A DNA stretch of 64,000 bases from Variovorax sp. 679 (GTDB lineage Bacteria; Pseudomonadota; Gammaproteobacteria; Burkholderiales; Burkholderiaceae_C), in NCBI RefSeq assembly GCF_003952185.1, contig NZ_RXFS01000003.1, forward strand, positions 186,001 to 250,000. Direction: 5' to 3'. Below are positions 28,748 to 37,273 of the stretch, one piece after another. How positions within the stretch are numbered: the stretch's first letter is position 1; every line of letters begins with the position of its first letter. Both the position numbers and the translations under genes were made by a program. The notes under the pieces are model-generated. The model was not told the origin of the DNA. It worked only from the letters and a program-made list of their open reading frames with translations, and searched no databases.

Positions 28748-30282
28748 GTACTGGGTTCCATGCGGGCGGCGCGCGCCACCGCTGCGAGCGCGATGCTCAC
28801 GCTGTCGATGTTGCGCTGCGCGTTGTCGATGTTCCTGAAATGGTCGGGCGTGCAGATCTGGTTGAGCAGCAGCGTGCGCTTGAAGTGCACGAGCGCCTGG
28901 CGCAGCTCGCCTTCTTCCTGCGCGATCAGGCCCAGGTCGTTGTGGGCGTTGGCGGCAGCGGCGGAAATGCCGCGACAGCTGCGCTGCTGGATGTCGAGCG
29001 AGCGCTCGAACAGCTCCCGCGCCCGGATGAAGTCGCGGCGCGCCATGAACAGGCCGGCGAAGTTGTTGAGCATGTCGGAGTGCAATTCGGTATCGCCCTC
29101 GCCCTGCGGCAGCTTGTCGAGATGCACGAGGGCGCGGGCATAGCAGAGCTCGGCCTTCGCCTCCTGCCCCGACTCGGCGTAGAGGAACGCCAGGTTGTTG
29201 AAGGCGCGCACCACGCCGTCGCTGGAACCACCACCGGCTTCGGACACCGCCATGGCGATGGTCTTCTTGTAGAGCGCCTCGGCCTCGTCGGCGCGCCCTG
29301 CCGCTGCGTGCAGCAGCGCGAGCGTGTTGGTCGGCCCGCGCCGCCAGCTGTCGTCGAGGCCCAGCTGCCCGACCATGGCCAGGGCTTCGTCCGCCGATGC
29401 CTGGGCCTTTTCATTCCAGCGCAGCCGCCGGCACAGCTCGGCATGGCTGGACAGGTGCAACACCACGGTCTTGTCGGGGCCGCCGTGCAGCCGGCGGCTG
29501 GCGGTAACAGCCTCGGCGCAGAGTTTTTCGGCGCTTTGCAGGTCGCCCTGGGCGAGCGCATCGCGGTAGCGTGCCTCGCGATCGTCGAGCAGGTTCAGCA
29601 GCGCGCCCTGTTCGTCGGAGGTCGCACCGCGCGCCTTGCGCTGCTCGATACCGACCAGCGTCAGGTCCAGCGCCTTGCGGGCGACGTCCATGTCCTCGGC
29701 AGGCATGCCGATCTTGCGGCCGATGGAAAGGCTTTCCTCGAAGCTGGCCCGCGCCTTGTCGAAGGCGTCGATCTGGTAGCAGGCCTGGCCGAGCATGCAC
29801 AGGGTCATCGCGAGGTTCTGGTGCGGCCCCTTGAACACGCGGCGCATGGCCGCGACGATCTGCTCGCCGATGGCGACGGCCCGCGTCCAGTCGCCGGCCT
29901 CGGCGGCGGCCACAAAGCGCTCCTGCAGCTTGTTGGCTTCGGCGAGGGCGGTGAGATCGAAGTCCTTTGTGGCATCCCTCGGCGCGGGGCGACGGGTGAG
30001 CTGGCGCGCGGCGGCTGCTTCGTCACTGTCGCCATCCGTCGTCCCGGCGTCACCCTGCTTCTTCAGCCGCCGGTGAACCCACCAGAGGTCGAACAGCAGC
30101 CACGGCAGCAGCACCATCAGGCAGAAGCGCGAGCCCGGCAGGCCCGCGAGCCCGTAGAGCAGCAGCCCCAGTTGCGCCGCGCCGCCCAGGTAGCTTCCCA
30201 GATAGAAGCGATGCGCCCCGATGAAGCCGCCGACCAGCCACAGCAGCCAGGCAAAGGAGCGACGGCGAGGCAGCGGGGTCAT
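28744..30282 (-). CDS. TM2-domain protein with tetratricopeptide repeats
   Basis: This 512-residue membrane-anchored protein begins with a TM2 domain at residues 1-70: two hydrophobic helices joined by G-G-F-I-G-A-H-R-F-Y-L-G. After a charged linker, residues 110-500 contain helical repeats of the TPR type (A-C-Y-Q-I-D-A-F-D-K-A-R-A-S-F-E-E-S-L ... F-L-Y-A-E-S-G-Q-E-A-K-A-E-L-C-Y), suited to protein binding on the cytoplasmic face. The partner is not known. It overlaps the DUF1877 gene and is 36 bp from the ROK kinase gene upstream. Confidence 0.86.
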   Translation of the reverse strand: MTPLPRRRSFAWLLWLVGGFIGAHRFYLGSYLGGAAQLGLLLYGLAGLPGSRFCLMVLLPWLLFDLWWVHRRLKKQGDAGTTDGDSDEAAAARQLTRRPAPRDATKDFDLTALAEANKLQERFVAAAEAGDWTRAVAIGEQIVAAMRRVFKGPHQNLAMTLCMLGQACYQIDAFDKARASFEESLSIGRKIGMPAEDMDVARKALDLTLVGIEQRKARGATSDEQGALLNLLDDREARYRDALAQGDLQSAEKLCAEAVTASRRLHGGPDKTVVLHLSSHAELCRRLRWNEKAQASADEALAMVGQLGLDDSWRRGPTNTLALLHAAAGRADEAEALYKKTIAMAVSEAGGGSSDGVVRAFNNLAFLYAESGQEAKAELCYARALVHLDKLPQGEGDTELHSDMLNNFAGLFMARRDFIRARELFERSLDIQQRSCRGISAAAANAHNDLGLIAQEEGELRQALVHFKRTLLLNQICTPDHFRNIDNAQRNIDSVSIALAAVARAARMEPST

Positions 30283-30318
30283 GGTTTCGCCTATGGCTCT
30301 GGTGTCGCGTCCCGCCGG

Positions 30319-31245
30319 TCAGTCGAGCAACGCGAGCGCCGCGTAGTCGCCGACCTTGTCGCCCAGGCCGGCAGGCACCAGGCGCACACCCTGCGTGAGT
30401 GGCGGCAGCTTGCCGTCGACATGCGCCTGCAGCCTCGGCAGCAGGAAGTCGCGGTGGTGCCAGAACACGCTGCCACCCAGGCTGATGCGCTGCAGGTCGA
30501 GCGTGGCGATCAGGTTGTAGAGCATGCGCCCCATCACGCGGCACAGCGCGTCGACGATTTCCAGCGAATGCCGCTCGCCGGCCACGGCCGAGCTGAACAG
30601 GTCGGCCGCGGGCTGGCCGAAGCGCCGCGCGATCGAGTTGCCGGCGATCAGCCCTTCCACGTCGCCCACGTTGCCGCAGCCGCACAGGGCACCGCTGGCG
30701 TCGTCCACCACGAAGCTGTGGCCCGCGTGGCCGGCATTGCCGTTCTTGCCGCGCAGCGCGCGGCCGTCCACGCACAGGCCGACGCCCACGCCGGTGCTCC
30801 AGGTGACGTAGGCGCAGTCGTCCATGCCCTTGAGCGCCCCCCAGTGGCGCTCGGCCTCCAGCGCCGCCACGGCGTCGTTCTCGACCCGCACGCGGGCGAA
30901 GCGCTTGGCCAGCGGTGCCTCGACCAGCGCGGTCATCCAGTTGTTGGGCAGGCCCCGCGCCGGGCCGGCGATGCCGCCGCAGATGTTGGGCGTGGCCAGT
31001 TCGACCTTGCCGTCGTGCAGCTCGAAGGGCCCGGCCGACGACACACCCACGCGGTCGATGGTTGCAGGGTCGACCCCCTGCTCCGCGCAGACCTCGTCGA
31101 TCATCCGCATGATCTGCACCGCCACCGCGTCGTTGTCGCCGGTCTTGGCCGTGGGTTCGCTGCGGCGGCCGATCAGCGGCGCGTCGCTCGAAGCGGAAAG
31201 GCTCACGGCCACCTTGGTGCCGCCGATGTCTACGCAGGCTCTCAT
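30319..31245 (-). CDS. ROK-family sugar kinase/regulator-like protein
   Basis: This 308-residue protein of the ROK family includes fructokinase- and glucokinase-like enzymes. The ATP-binding start is C-V-D-I-G-G-T-K-V-A, the catalytic Asp lies in V-E-N-D-A-V-A-A-L, and the ROK signature covers N-A-G-H-A-G-H-S with a zinc motif reduced to C-G-C-G-N-V-G. There is no helix-turn-helix, so it is an enzyme rather than a NagC-type repressor. The sugar specificity cannot be fixed from sequence. It sits with DUF2905 and a HisN-like phosphatase on the same strand. Confidence 0.93.
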   Translation of the reverse strand: MRACVDIGGTKVAVSLSASSDAPLIGRRSEPTAKTGDNDAVAVQIMRMIDEVCAEQGVDPATIDRVGVSSAGPFELHDGKVELATPNICGGIAGPARGLPNNWMTALVEAPLAKRFARVRVENDAVAALEAERHWGALKGMDDCAYVTWSTGVGVGLCVDGRALRGKNGNAGHAGHSFVVDDASGALCGCGNVGDVEGLIAGNSIARRFGQPAADLFSSAVAGERHSLEIVDALCRVMGRMLYNLIATLDLQRISLGGSVFWHHRDFLLPRLQAHVDGKLPPLTQGVRLVPAGLGDKVGDYAALALLD

Positions 31246-31275
31246 CGCTGTGTGTCTTTTCCTTGTTTCTCTTCT

Positions 31276-31470
31276 CTACAGAAGACGCGCGACCAGCGCC
31301 GCGATCATGCTGAGCACCACCGTGCTGGCAATCGGCAGCTGCCACTCGCGGCCGAAGGCGCGGAACTCGAAATCGCCGGGCAGGCGTCCGAAGCCGAAGC
31401 GGCGCAGCCAGGCAGTCAGGCCGCTCATGAGCACCAGCGCGAGGACGACGACGATCAGCCAGCGGAACAT
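31276..31470 (-). CDS. DUF2905-family small membrane protein
   Basis: This 64-residue protein has two predicted transmembrane helices (residues 3-20 and 45-62) flanking a conserved loop R-F-G-F-G-R-L-P-G-D-F. That pattern defines DUF2905, found in many bacteria without known function. It lies 12 bp after the HisN-like gene and 30 bp before the ROK gene on the same strand, so co-transcription is likely. Confidence 0.86.
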   Translation of the reverse strand: MFRWLIVVVLALVLMSGLTAWLRRFGFGRLPGDFEFRAFGREWQLPIASTVVLSMIAALVARLL

Positions 31471-31482
31471 ATGGGTGACAGT

Positions 31483-32259
31483 CTAGGCCGAGAGGATGGC
31501 CATGGCTTGCCGATGGAGTTCGGGCGTTGCCGCCGCGATCACCCGGCCGTCCGACTTCAAGCCCAGCGGCTGGCCCTGCCAGTCGGTGATGACGCCGCCG
31601 GCCGCCTCGATCAGCCCGGCCGGGCCGAGGTAGTCGTACGGTTGCAGACCGGTCTCGACCACGAGGTCGATGGTGCCGCCGGCCAGCTGGGCATAGCCGT
31701 AGCAATCGCCGCCGAAGCGGCGCATGGCGCACTGGCGGCTGAGCCTGTCGAAGGCGGTCCAGTCGGCCGGCGCGAAGATGTCGGGCGAGGTGGTCACGAT
31801 GCGAGCCTTGGCCACTTCGGTGCAATTGCTGGCACGCACGGGCTGGCCGTCGCGCGTGGCGCCCTGGCCTGCCACGCCGATCCAGCGCTCCTTGAGCACC
31901 GGCATGTCGATCATGCCCAACGCCACGCGGCCGCCCTGCAGCACGCCGATCAGCGTGCCCCACAGCGGCGAGCCGGTGATGAAGCTGCGCGTGCCGTCGA
32001 TGGGGTCGAGCACCCAGACGCGATCCGCGTCGAGCCGCTCGGGACCGTGCTCCTCGCCGTAGATGCCGTCGGCCGGCACGCGCGCGCCGAGGATCTCGCG
32101 CATGGCCGTCTCGGCGGCGCGGTCGGCCAGCGTGACGGGGCTTTCGTCGGCCTTGGTGATGATGTCCAGCGGCGTGCGGAAGTAGTGCATCGACTTGGCG
32201 GCGGCGGCATCGGCCAGCGCTTCGGCGATCGGCGAGAGGTCGGTAATGGAAGAGCTCAT
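31483..32259 (-). CDS. hisN: inositol-monophosphatase-family protein, histidinol-phosphatase-like
   Basis: This 258-residue Mg2+-dependent phosphatase has the metal-binding motifs Y-G-E-E-H-G (Glu ligand), D-P-I-D-G-T-R-S-F (two Asp ligands) and the C-terminal P-Y-D-Y-L-G-P-A-G-L-I-E-A-A-G-G. The Y-D-Y-L and P-L-W-G-T-L-I-G features match the HisN group, which removes phosphate from histidinol-phosphate, so HisN is preferred over a generic SuhB/CysQ role. M-S-S-S-I is the chosen start; 11 more codons are open upstream. No other his gene is present nearby. Confidence 0.92.
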   Translation of the reverse strand: MSSSITDLSPIAEALADAAAAKSMHYFRTPLDIITKADESPVTLADRAAETAMREILGARVPADGIYGEEHGPERLDADRVWVLDPIDGTRSFITGSPLWGTLIGVLQGGRVALGMIDMPVLKERWIGVAGQGATRDGQPVRASNCTEVAKARIVTTSPDIFAPADWTAFDRLSRQCAMRRFGGDCYGYAQLAGGTIDLVVETGLQPYDYLGPAGLIEAAGGVITDWQGQPLGLKSDGRVIAAATPELHRQAMAILSA

Positions 32260-32373
32260 GGAAGAGAGGAAAACGCGTGCCAAAACCTGCAATTAGACCC
32301 GAGCCGGACCGGGTTTGACACAGCGGCCCCGCCAGCCCTAGCATGGCCCGGAAATTGCCACGAACTACGACAA

Positions 32374-32769
32374 ATGGCTTCTTTCACCCACCTGCGTACG
32401 GCGCTGCTGGCCCTTGTGCTCGGCGCCACGGCCCTGCTGGCCCACGCCACCCCTTCCGCGGCCGAGGAAAAACTCATCGACACGCTGATCCAGCGCGTCT
32501 CGAAAATGAGCTCGATGATCTTCATGCGCAACGGCAGCGAATACAACGCCGCCGACGCGGCGAAGCACATGCAGGCGAAGTACGACTATTTCAAAAAGGA
32601 ACTGGTCACGGCCGAGGACTTCATCGAGCGCTGCGCCTCGCGCTCGGAGATGACCGGCCAGGCCTACAAGGTCAAGCTGACCGACGGCGCGGTGCGCGAC
32701 GCCAACGAGTTCCTCAACAGCGAACTGCGCGCGCTGCGGCAGGCCACGAAGAAAACCGGCAGCGGCTAG
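32374..32769 (+). CDS. DUF5329-family periplasmic protein
   Basis: This 131-residue protein has a signal peptide (hydrophobic run cut near A-T-P-S-A-A-E-E) and a small helical mature domain: L-I-D-T-L-I-Q-R-V, then F-M-R-N-G-S-E-Y, then A-A-K-H-M-Q-A-K-Y, with a conserved C-A-S-R-S-E-M-T-G segment. This is the DUF5329 pattern. Function is unknown; the fold suggests a small periplasmic binding or lysozyme-inhibitor-like role, but that is only a guess. The gene is divergent from hisN and converges with the sulfonate permease gene. Confidence 0.75.
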   Translation: MASFTHLRTALLALVLGATALLAHATPSAAEEKLIDTLIQRVSKMSSMIFMRNGSEYNAADAAKHMQAKYDYFKKELVTAEDFIERCASRSEMTGQAYKVKLTDGAVRDANEFLNSELRALRQATKKTGSG

Positions 32770-33639
32770 CTAGCGCTGCTGCCCCCAACGCCGCACCGTC
32801 AGCCGCTCCAGCGTCCTGAAGCCCAGGCTCTCGACCAGCAGGCCGATCAGCACCACCATCGCGAGCCCCGCGAACACACGGTCGGTATACAGCTCGTTGC
32901 GGTTCTGGAAGATGTACCAGCCCAGCCCGCCCTTGCCCGACGAGGCGCCGAACACCAGTTCGGCCGCGATCAGCGTGCGCCAGGCAAAGGCCCAGCCGAT
33001 CTTCAGCCCCGACAGGATCGACGGCAGCGCCGCCGGCACCAGGATCTGCAGCACGTAGCGCAGGCCCTTGAGCCCGTAGTTGCGCCCCGCCATGCGCAGC
33101 GTGTCGGGCACGCCCTGGAAGCCCGCGTAGGTGTTGAGCGCCAGCGGCCACAGCACCGAGTGGATCAGCACGAACACCAGGCTGCCGCGCCCCAGCCCGA
33201 ACCACAGCAGCGCCAGCGGCAGAAGCGCGATGGCGGGCAGCGGGTTGAACATGGACGTGAGCGTGTCCAGCAGGTCGCGGCCGATCTGCGTCGACACCGC
33301 GAGCGTGGTGAGCGCGAAGGCCAGCAGCACGCCGGCGAGATAGCCCTGCAGCAGCACGGCCAGCGAGATGCGCACCTTCTCGATCAGCTCGCCGCTCGCG
33401 AGGCCCTCCACCAGCGCCGCCGCCGTGGCGCTGAAGGTGGGCAGCAGCAGGTCGTTGTTCTGCCAACGGGCGGCCAGCTCCCACAGCACCGCGATGACGG
33501 CGAGGATCAGGCCCTTGCGCAGCCAAGCCTGCGACCAGATGCGCGCGCCCAGGGGCAGCGTGCGCTCGACCGGCAGCTCGGTGAAGGGCTCGAGCGTGCG
33601 CTCGTACTCGGGGCGGATCAGCGGGACGATGGCGCTCAT
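32770..33639 (-). CDS. ABC transporter permease, sulfonate/taurine type
   Basis: This 289-residue BPD_transp_1 permease has about six transmembrane helices and the cytoplasmic E-A-A-like coupling loop (A-G-R-N-Y-G-L-K-G-L-R-Y-V-L-Q-I-L-V-P-A-A-L-P). It is most like SsuC/TauC. It is the last gene of a four-gene unit transcribed leftwards: TauD-like dioxygenase, binding protein, ATPase, permease. A longer open frame upstream overlaps the ATPase gene and is not used. Imports sulfonates or a related anion, inferred from the operon. Confidence 0.93.
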   Translation of the reverse strand: MSAIVPLIRPEYERTLEPFTELPVERTLPLGARIWSQAWLRKGLILAVIAVLWELAARWQNNDLLLPTFSATAAALVEGLASGELIEKVRISLAVLLQGYLAGVLLAFALTTLAVSTQIGRDLLDTLTSMFNPLPAIALLPLALLWFGLGRGSLVFVLIHSVLWPLALNTYAGFQGVPDTLRMAGRNYGLKGLRYVLQILVPAALPSILSGLKIGWAFAWRTLIAAELVFGASSGKGGLGWYIFQNRNELYTDRVFAGLAMVVLIGLLVESLGFRTLERLTVRRWGQQR

Positions 33640-33700
33640 TCGAATACCTTCGTGCTTCGCACCGCGGTGCGAGCTTGCTTGGGGCGGCCCGGCGCGGCGC

Positions 33701-34612
33701 TCATGCCGTGGCCTCCCCGGCTTCTTCTTCCTCTTCGAACAACATGTCGTGGATGCGCTGCGCCGTGCCCTGGAATTCGGCGCCGCCGAGGCTGTCGAGC
33801 GTGAAGGCATGGCTGTTGATCTCGGCGCGCATGCGCCCCGGATGCGGCGACAGCAGTGCGATGCGGTTGCCCACCACCAGCGCCTCCTCGATGGAGTGGG
33901 TGACGAACAGCAGCGTGAAGCGCACCTCGTCCCACAGCTCGAGCAGCTCCTGCTGCATCCTGCGCCGCGTGAGCGCATCGAGCGCGGCGAAAGGCTCGTC
34001 CATCAGCAGCACGCGCGGCTGCATCGCGAGCGCGCGTGCGATCGCCACGCGCTGCTTCATGCCGCCGGAGAGCTGGTGCGGGTGCACGTCGGCGAACTTC
34101 GAGAGGCCGACCTTGTCGAGGTAGTGCAGCGCGCGTTCGGCCGCTTCCTTCCTGCCGAGCGAGCGCGAAGCCAGCAGCGGGAACATCACGTTCTGCTTCA
34201 CCGTCTTCCACGGCGGCAGCTGGTCGAACTCCTGGAACACGACGATGCGGTCGGGGCCGGGCTGCGTCACGCGGCGGCCTTCGAGGCGGATCTCGCCCTC
34301 GACCGGCGGAATGAAGCCGGCCACGGCCTTCAGCAACGTGGACTTGCCGCAACCCGAGGGACCGAGCAGCACGAAGCGATCGGCGGCGTGGACGTCGAAG
34401 CTCACGCGGTGCGTGGCGCGCACGACGCGCTCGGGGGTGCGGTATTCGAGGCTGACGTCGTCCACCTGCAGCAGCGGTGCGCCCTCATGTTCCCCCTGCC
34501 GCTCGCGAGAAAGAGACGGAGTGGGAGCCGGAGGCGAAACCAGGGGCTGCGCCATCTCCCGATGGGAGAGGGAGTCATCACCCCGCGATTCCAGGACCGC
34601 TGCAGCACTCAT
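33701..34612 (-). CDS. ABC transporter ATP-binding protein, sulfonate/taurine type
   Basis: This is a 303-residue ATPase with Walker A (G-P-S-G-C-G-K-S-T-L), Q-loop, signature L-S-G-G-M-K-Q-R-V and Walker B (V-L-L-M-D-E-P-F-A-A-L-D). It belongs to the NitT/TauT group (SsuB/TauB-like). The N-terminus carries about 48 extra residues of low-complexity sequence before the domain, so a start further in is possible. It ends in a run of Glu residues. It lies between the binding protein (3-bp gap) and the permease (61-bp gap). Confidence 0.95.
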   Translation of the reverse strand: MSAAAVLESRGDDSLSHREMAQPLVSPPAPTPSLSRERQGEHEGAPLLQVDDVSLEYRTPERVVRATHRVSFDVHAADRFVLLGPSGCGKSTLLKAVAGFIPPVEGEIRLEGRRVTQPGPDRIVVFQEFDQLPPWKTVKQNVMFPLLASRSLGRKEAAERALHYLDKVGLSKFADVHPHQLSGGMKQRVAIARALAMQPRVLLMDEPFAALDALTRRRMQQELLELWDEVRFTLLFVTHSIEEALVVGNRIALLSPHPGRMRAEINSHAFTLDSLGGAEFQGTAQRIHDMLFEEEEEAGEATA

Positions 34613-34615
34613 CGA

Positions 34616-35626
34616 TCAGTTCCCCGACGAATTCTGCGCATCGTCGAAGAAGTAGTCCTTCACCGAAGCCGGCTTGTTCCTGATCGCGCCCACGCGGTGC
34701 ATGAACTCCGCCAGCGGGTACGTGTTCTGCGGCGTGGTCTTGAACTGCACTTCCGGGTTCTTGATGATCTTCAGCAGCAGCTCGCGGTCGAGCTTCGCGC
34801 CGCTCACCTTCAGGTAGATGTCGGCCGCCTTCTCGGGATTGGCCGTGACGAACTTCGCCGCCTCGTCGAGCGCATCGACGAAGGCCTTGTACGTCTTCGG
34901 GTTCTCGCTGCGGAATTTCTCGGTGGCGTAGAGCACCGTCGCCGACGACGGCCCGCCCAGCACCTGATACGAGTTGAGCACGATGCGCGCGTTCGGGTTG
35001 CCCGCGAGCTCCTGCTCCTGGAACGGCGGATTGCCGAAATGCCCCGTGATCTCCGTGCCGCCCTTGATGATGGCCGCCGCAGCATCGGGGTGCGGCACTG
35101 CCACGCTGATCTTGTCGAGCCTGTTGAACTCCTTGTCGCCCCACAGTTTTGCCGAGGCGAACTGCAGCACGCGCGACTGCACCGACACGCCCACGGCGGG
35201 CAGCGCGATGCGGTCCTTGTCGGTGAAGTCGGCGATCGATTTCACGTTCGGGTTGTTGGTCACTAGGTAGTACGGAAAGTTGCCCAGCGAGGCCACGCCC
35301 TTCACGTTCTGCTTGCCCTTGGTGCGGTCCCACAGCGTGAGCAGCGGGCCCACGCCGGCGCCCGCGATCTCGATGTTGCCCGACAGCAGCGCGTCATTCA
35401 CCGCCGAGCCGCCCGAGAGCTTGACCCATTCGACCTTGGCATCGACGCCCGCTGCCTTCGCGTGCTTCTCGATGAGCTTCTGCTCCTGCGCCACGTTGAG
35501 CAGCAGGTAGACGATGCCGAACTGCTCGGCGATGCGGATCTGGCCTTCGGCATGCGCGGAAAGGCTGCCGGCCAGGAGGCCGAGGCCGGCGACGAGCGCC
35601 GCGGCTTTGCGGGTGAAGCGGTTCAT
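34616..35626 (-). CDS. ABC transporter substrate-binding protein, NitT/TauT family
   Basis: This 336-residue periplasmic protein has a signal peptide ending near S-A-H-A-E and the two-lobed TauA/SsuA-like fold: Q-F-G-I-V-Y-L-L, G-S-A-V-N-D-A-L-L-S-G-N-I-E-I-A-G, and an A-L-P-A-V-G-V-S-V-Q hinge. Family members bind taurine, alkanesulfonates, nitrate or thiamine precursors. The neighbouring TauD-type dioxygenase favours a sulfonate. It is separated from the dioxygenase gene by 19 bp. Confidence 0.94.
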   Translation of the reverse strand: MNRFTRKAAALVAGLGLLAGSLSAHAEGQIRIAEQFGIVYLLLNVAQEQKLIEKHAKAAGVDAKVEWVKLSGGSAVNDALLSGNIEIAGAGVGPLLTLWDRTKGKQNVKGVASLGNFPYYLVTNNPNVKSIADFTDKDRIALPAVGVSVQSRVLQFASAKLWGDKEFNRLDKISVAVPHPDAAAAIIKGGTEITGHFGNPPFQEQELAGNPNARIVLNSYQVLGGPSSATVLYATEKFRSENPKTYKAFVDALDEAAKFVTANPEKAADIYLKVSGAKLDRELLLKIIKNPEVQFKTTPQNTYPLAEFMHRVGAIRNKPASVKDYFFDDAQNSSGN

Positions 35627-35645
35627 TGAAGGTCCGGAAGAAAAA

Positions 35646-36539
35646 TCAGAAGGGCGTGTCGCCGACGATGGTGGTGCGGTTGAGGCGGCGGCGCAGGTGA
35701 TCGGGCGTGCCGGCTGCGAGGTGCATCAGCGAGCGGTTGTCCCAGAACACGAGGTCGTGCGGCGCCCATGTGTGGCGATACACGAACTCCGGCTTCACGC
35801 TGTGCGCGAACAGTTGGGCAAGCAGCGCGTCGCTCTCGTCCTGCGGCAGGCCGACGATGCGCGTCGTGAAATGCTCGCTGACGAACAGCGCCTTGCGGCC
35901 CGTCTCGGGGTGCGTGCGCACCACCGGCTGTACGGCGGGTGCGACCTGGTCGATCTGCGCCTGCGAGAGCTTGGGGCGCCACGGGTTCTTCGCGCGCAGC
36001 TCTTCGTACTTGGCGAGGTAGCTGTGCTCGGCCTTCAGCGGAAGGATGCGCTGCTGCAGTTCGGGGCTCAGCGACTCCCATGCGAGATGCTGGTCGGCGA
36101 AGAGCGTGTCGCCGCCTTCGCTCGGCAACTCCTGGGCGTGCAGCAGGGAGCCGAGGCTGGGCTTGGGCTTGTACGAGATGTCGGAGTGCCAGTAGACGCC
36201 CGCGTCGCCGAGGCCGATGGGCTCGCCGTTCTCCTTGATGTTGGAGACGATGAGAATCTCGGGGTGGTCCTTGAGCTGGAACTGGTGCAGGACGTGGATT
36301 TCGAGCGGACCGAAGCGGCGGCTGAAGTCGATGTGCTCTTGCGGGGTGATCTGCTGGCAGCGGAAGACCAGGACGTGGTGGTCGAGGTGGGCCTTGTGGA
36401 TTCGGGCGAAGTCTTCGGTGCTGATTGGCTTCGAGATGTCGAGGCCTATGACTTCGGCACCTACCGGGGCGGCGAAAGGGCGCACTTCGAAGTGCTGTGC
36501 GGGGGCGTTGGCATCGCTGCTGGAAGGGGGGGCAGTCAT
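35646..36539 (-). CDS. TauD/TfdA-family 2-oxoglutarate dioxygenase
   Basis: This Fe(II)/2-oxoglutarate oxygenase releases sulfite from taurine or a similar sulfonate, or attacks an aryloxy acid, depending on subgroup. The 297-residue protein from ATG 36539 has the facial triad: His118-x-Asp120 (Y-W-H-S-D-I-S-Y) and a distal His in R-S-L-M-H-L-A-A-G-T. A 2-oxoglutarate-binding Arg lies in L-N-R-T-T-I-V-G-D. A TTG 12 codons upstream is an alternative start. It is the first gene of the ABC operon, so uptake and desulfonation are coupled. The exact substrate is not shown. Confidence 0.93.
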   Translation of the reverse strand: MTAPPSSSDANAPAQHFEVRPFAAPVGAEVIGLDISKPISTEDFARIHKAHLDHHVLVFRCQQITPQEHIDFSRRFGPLEIHVLHQFQLKDHPEILIVSNIKENGEPIGLGDAGVYWHSDISYKPKPSLGSLLHAQELPSEGGDTLFADQHLAWESLSPELQQRILPLKAEHSYLAKYEELRAKNPWRPKLSQAQIDQVAPAVQPVVRTHPETGRKALFVSEHFTTRIVGLPQDESDALLAQLFAHSVKPEFVYRHTWAPHDLVFWDNRSLMHLAAGTPDHLRRRLNRTTIVGDTPF

Positions 36540-36623
36540 GCCCGGGAATGTAGGGGGCGGGGTGTCGTTCGACAACGAACTCTTCGTTGCTAGCTTATGA
36601 CTTTGTAATTTTGGTGGTGATCG

Positions 36624-37261
36624 GTTTGCTTTCCGGAGCCGGGTCTCGCCCCGGCAGGCGACCTACTTTTCTTTGCTTCGCCAAAGAAACGTAGGCAAAA
36701 GAAAGGCGACCCTACTGTCTGTGTCCCTCCGCTTCGCTGCGGGCAACCTGCGGTGCTCGACGTAGGAGGGGGTCCGCAGAACTCGCTTCGCTCAAACAGC
36801 TGCGGCCCTTATCCCTCCTACGTCTGCGCTCCTCGGCACAGCCAGAAGGGAGTTGGAAACCGAACAGGCCATCGCTGCGCTCGGCCTCTGAACAGCCTGC
36901 ACTGGCCTTCGCTTCGCTCGGCCAGGAATCAGCCCGACTTCAACAGCTCCCAGTGCCCGTTCCAAGCACAGCAGGCGCGAAGCGCCTGCTGTGCCTTGGT
37001 GGCCGAGCAACGCGATGGCCCGGGTGTTCCCCCTCCCCTCTGGCTGCGCCGAGGAGCGCAGCGTTTCGCGGATCAGGGCTCGCAGCTGTCTGAGCGAAGC
37101 GAGTTCTGCGAGACCCCGCGAAACGCGAGCACCGCAGGTTGCCCGTAGCGAAGCGGAGGGACGCAGACAGTGGGGTCGCCTTTTCTTTGCCTACTTTCTT
37201 TTGGCGAAGCAAAAGAAAGTAGGTCGCCCGCCGGGGCGAGTCCCGGCCCCGGAAAGCAAAC
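36624..37261. repeat. about 640-bp imperfect long inverted-repeat element
   Basis: The left arm (about 36624-36757) and right arm (about 37118-37261) are reverse complements with few mismatches; examples are GCGGGCAACCTGCGGTGCTC on the left and its mirror at 37118-37140. Further inward, CAGAACTCGCTTCGCTCA (36777-36794) also has its mirror at 37093-37110. No plausible gene lies inside. It fills the gap between the sulfonate operon and the methyltransferase gene, and looks like a non-autonomous MITE-like or REP-type element. Confidence 0.75.
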
Positions 37262-37273
37262 GCCCATCACAGA

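Noticed and set aside
28840..32769. A 1,309-codon plus-strand frame across the TPR, ROK and HisN genes
   Set aside because: Its composition is Arg/Ala/His-rich without domains and it lies over well-supported minus-strand genes. Only its last 131 codons are real, as the DUF5329 gene.
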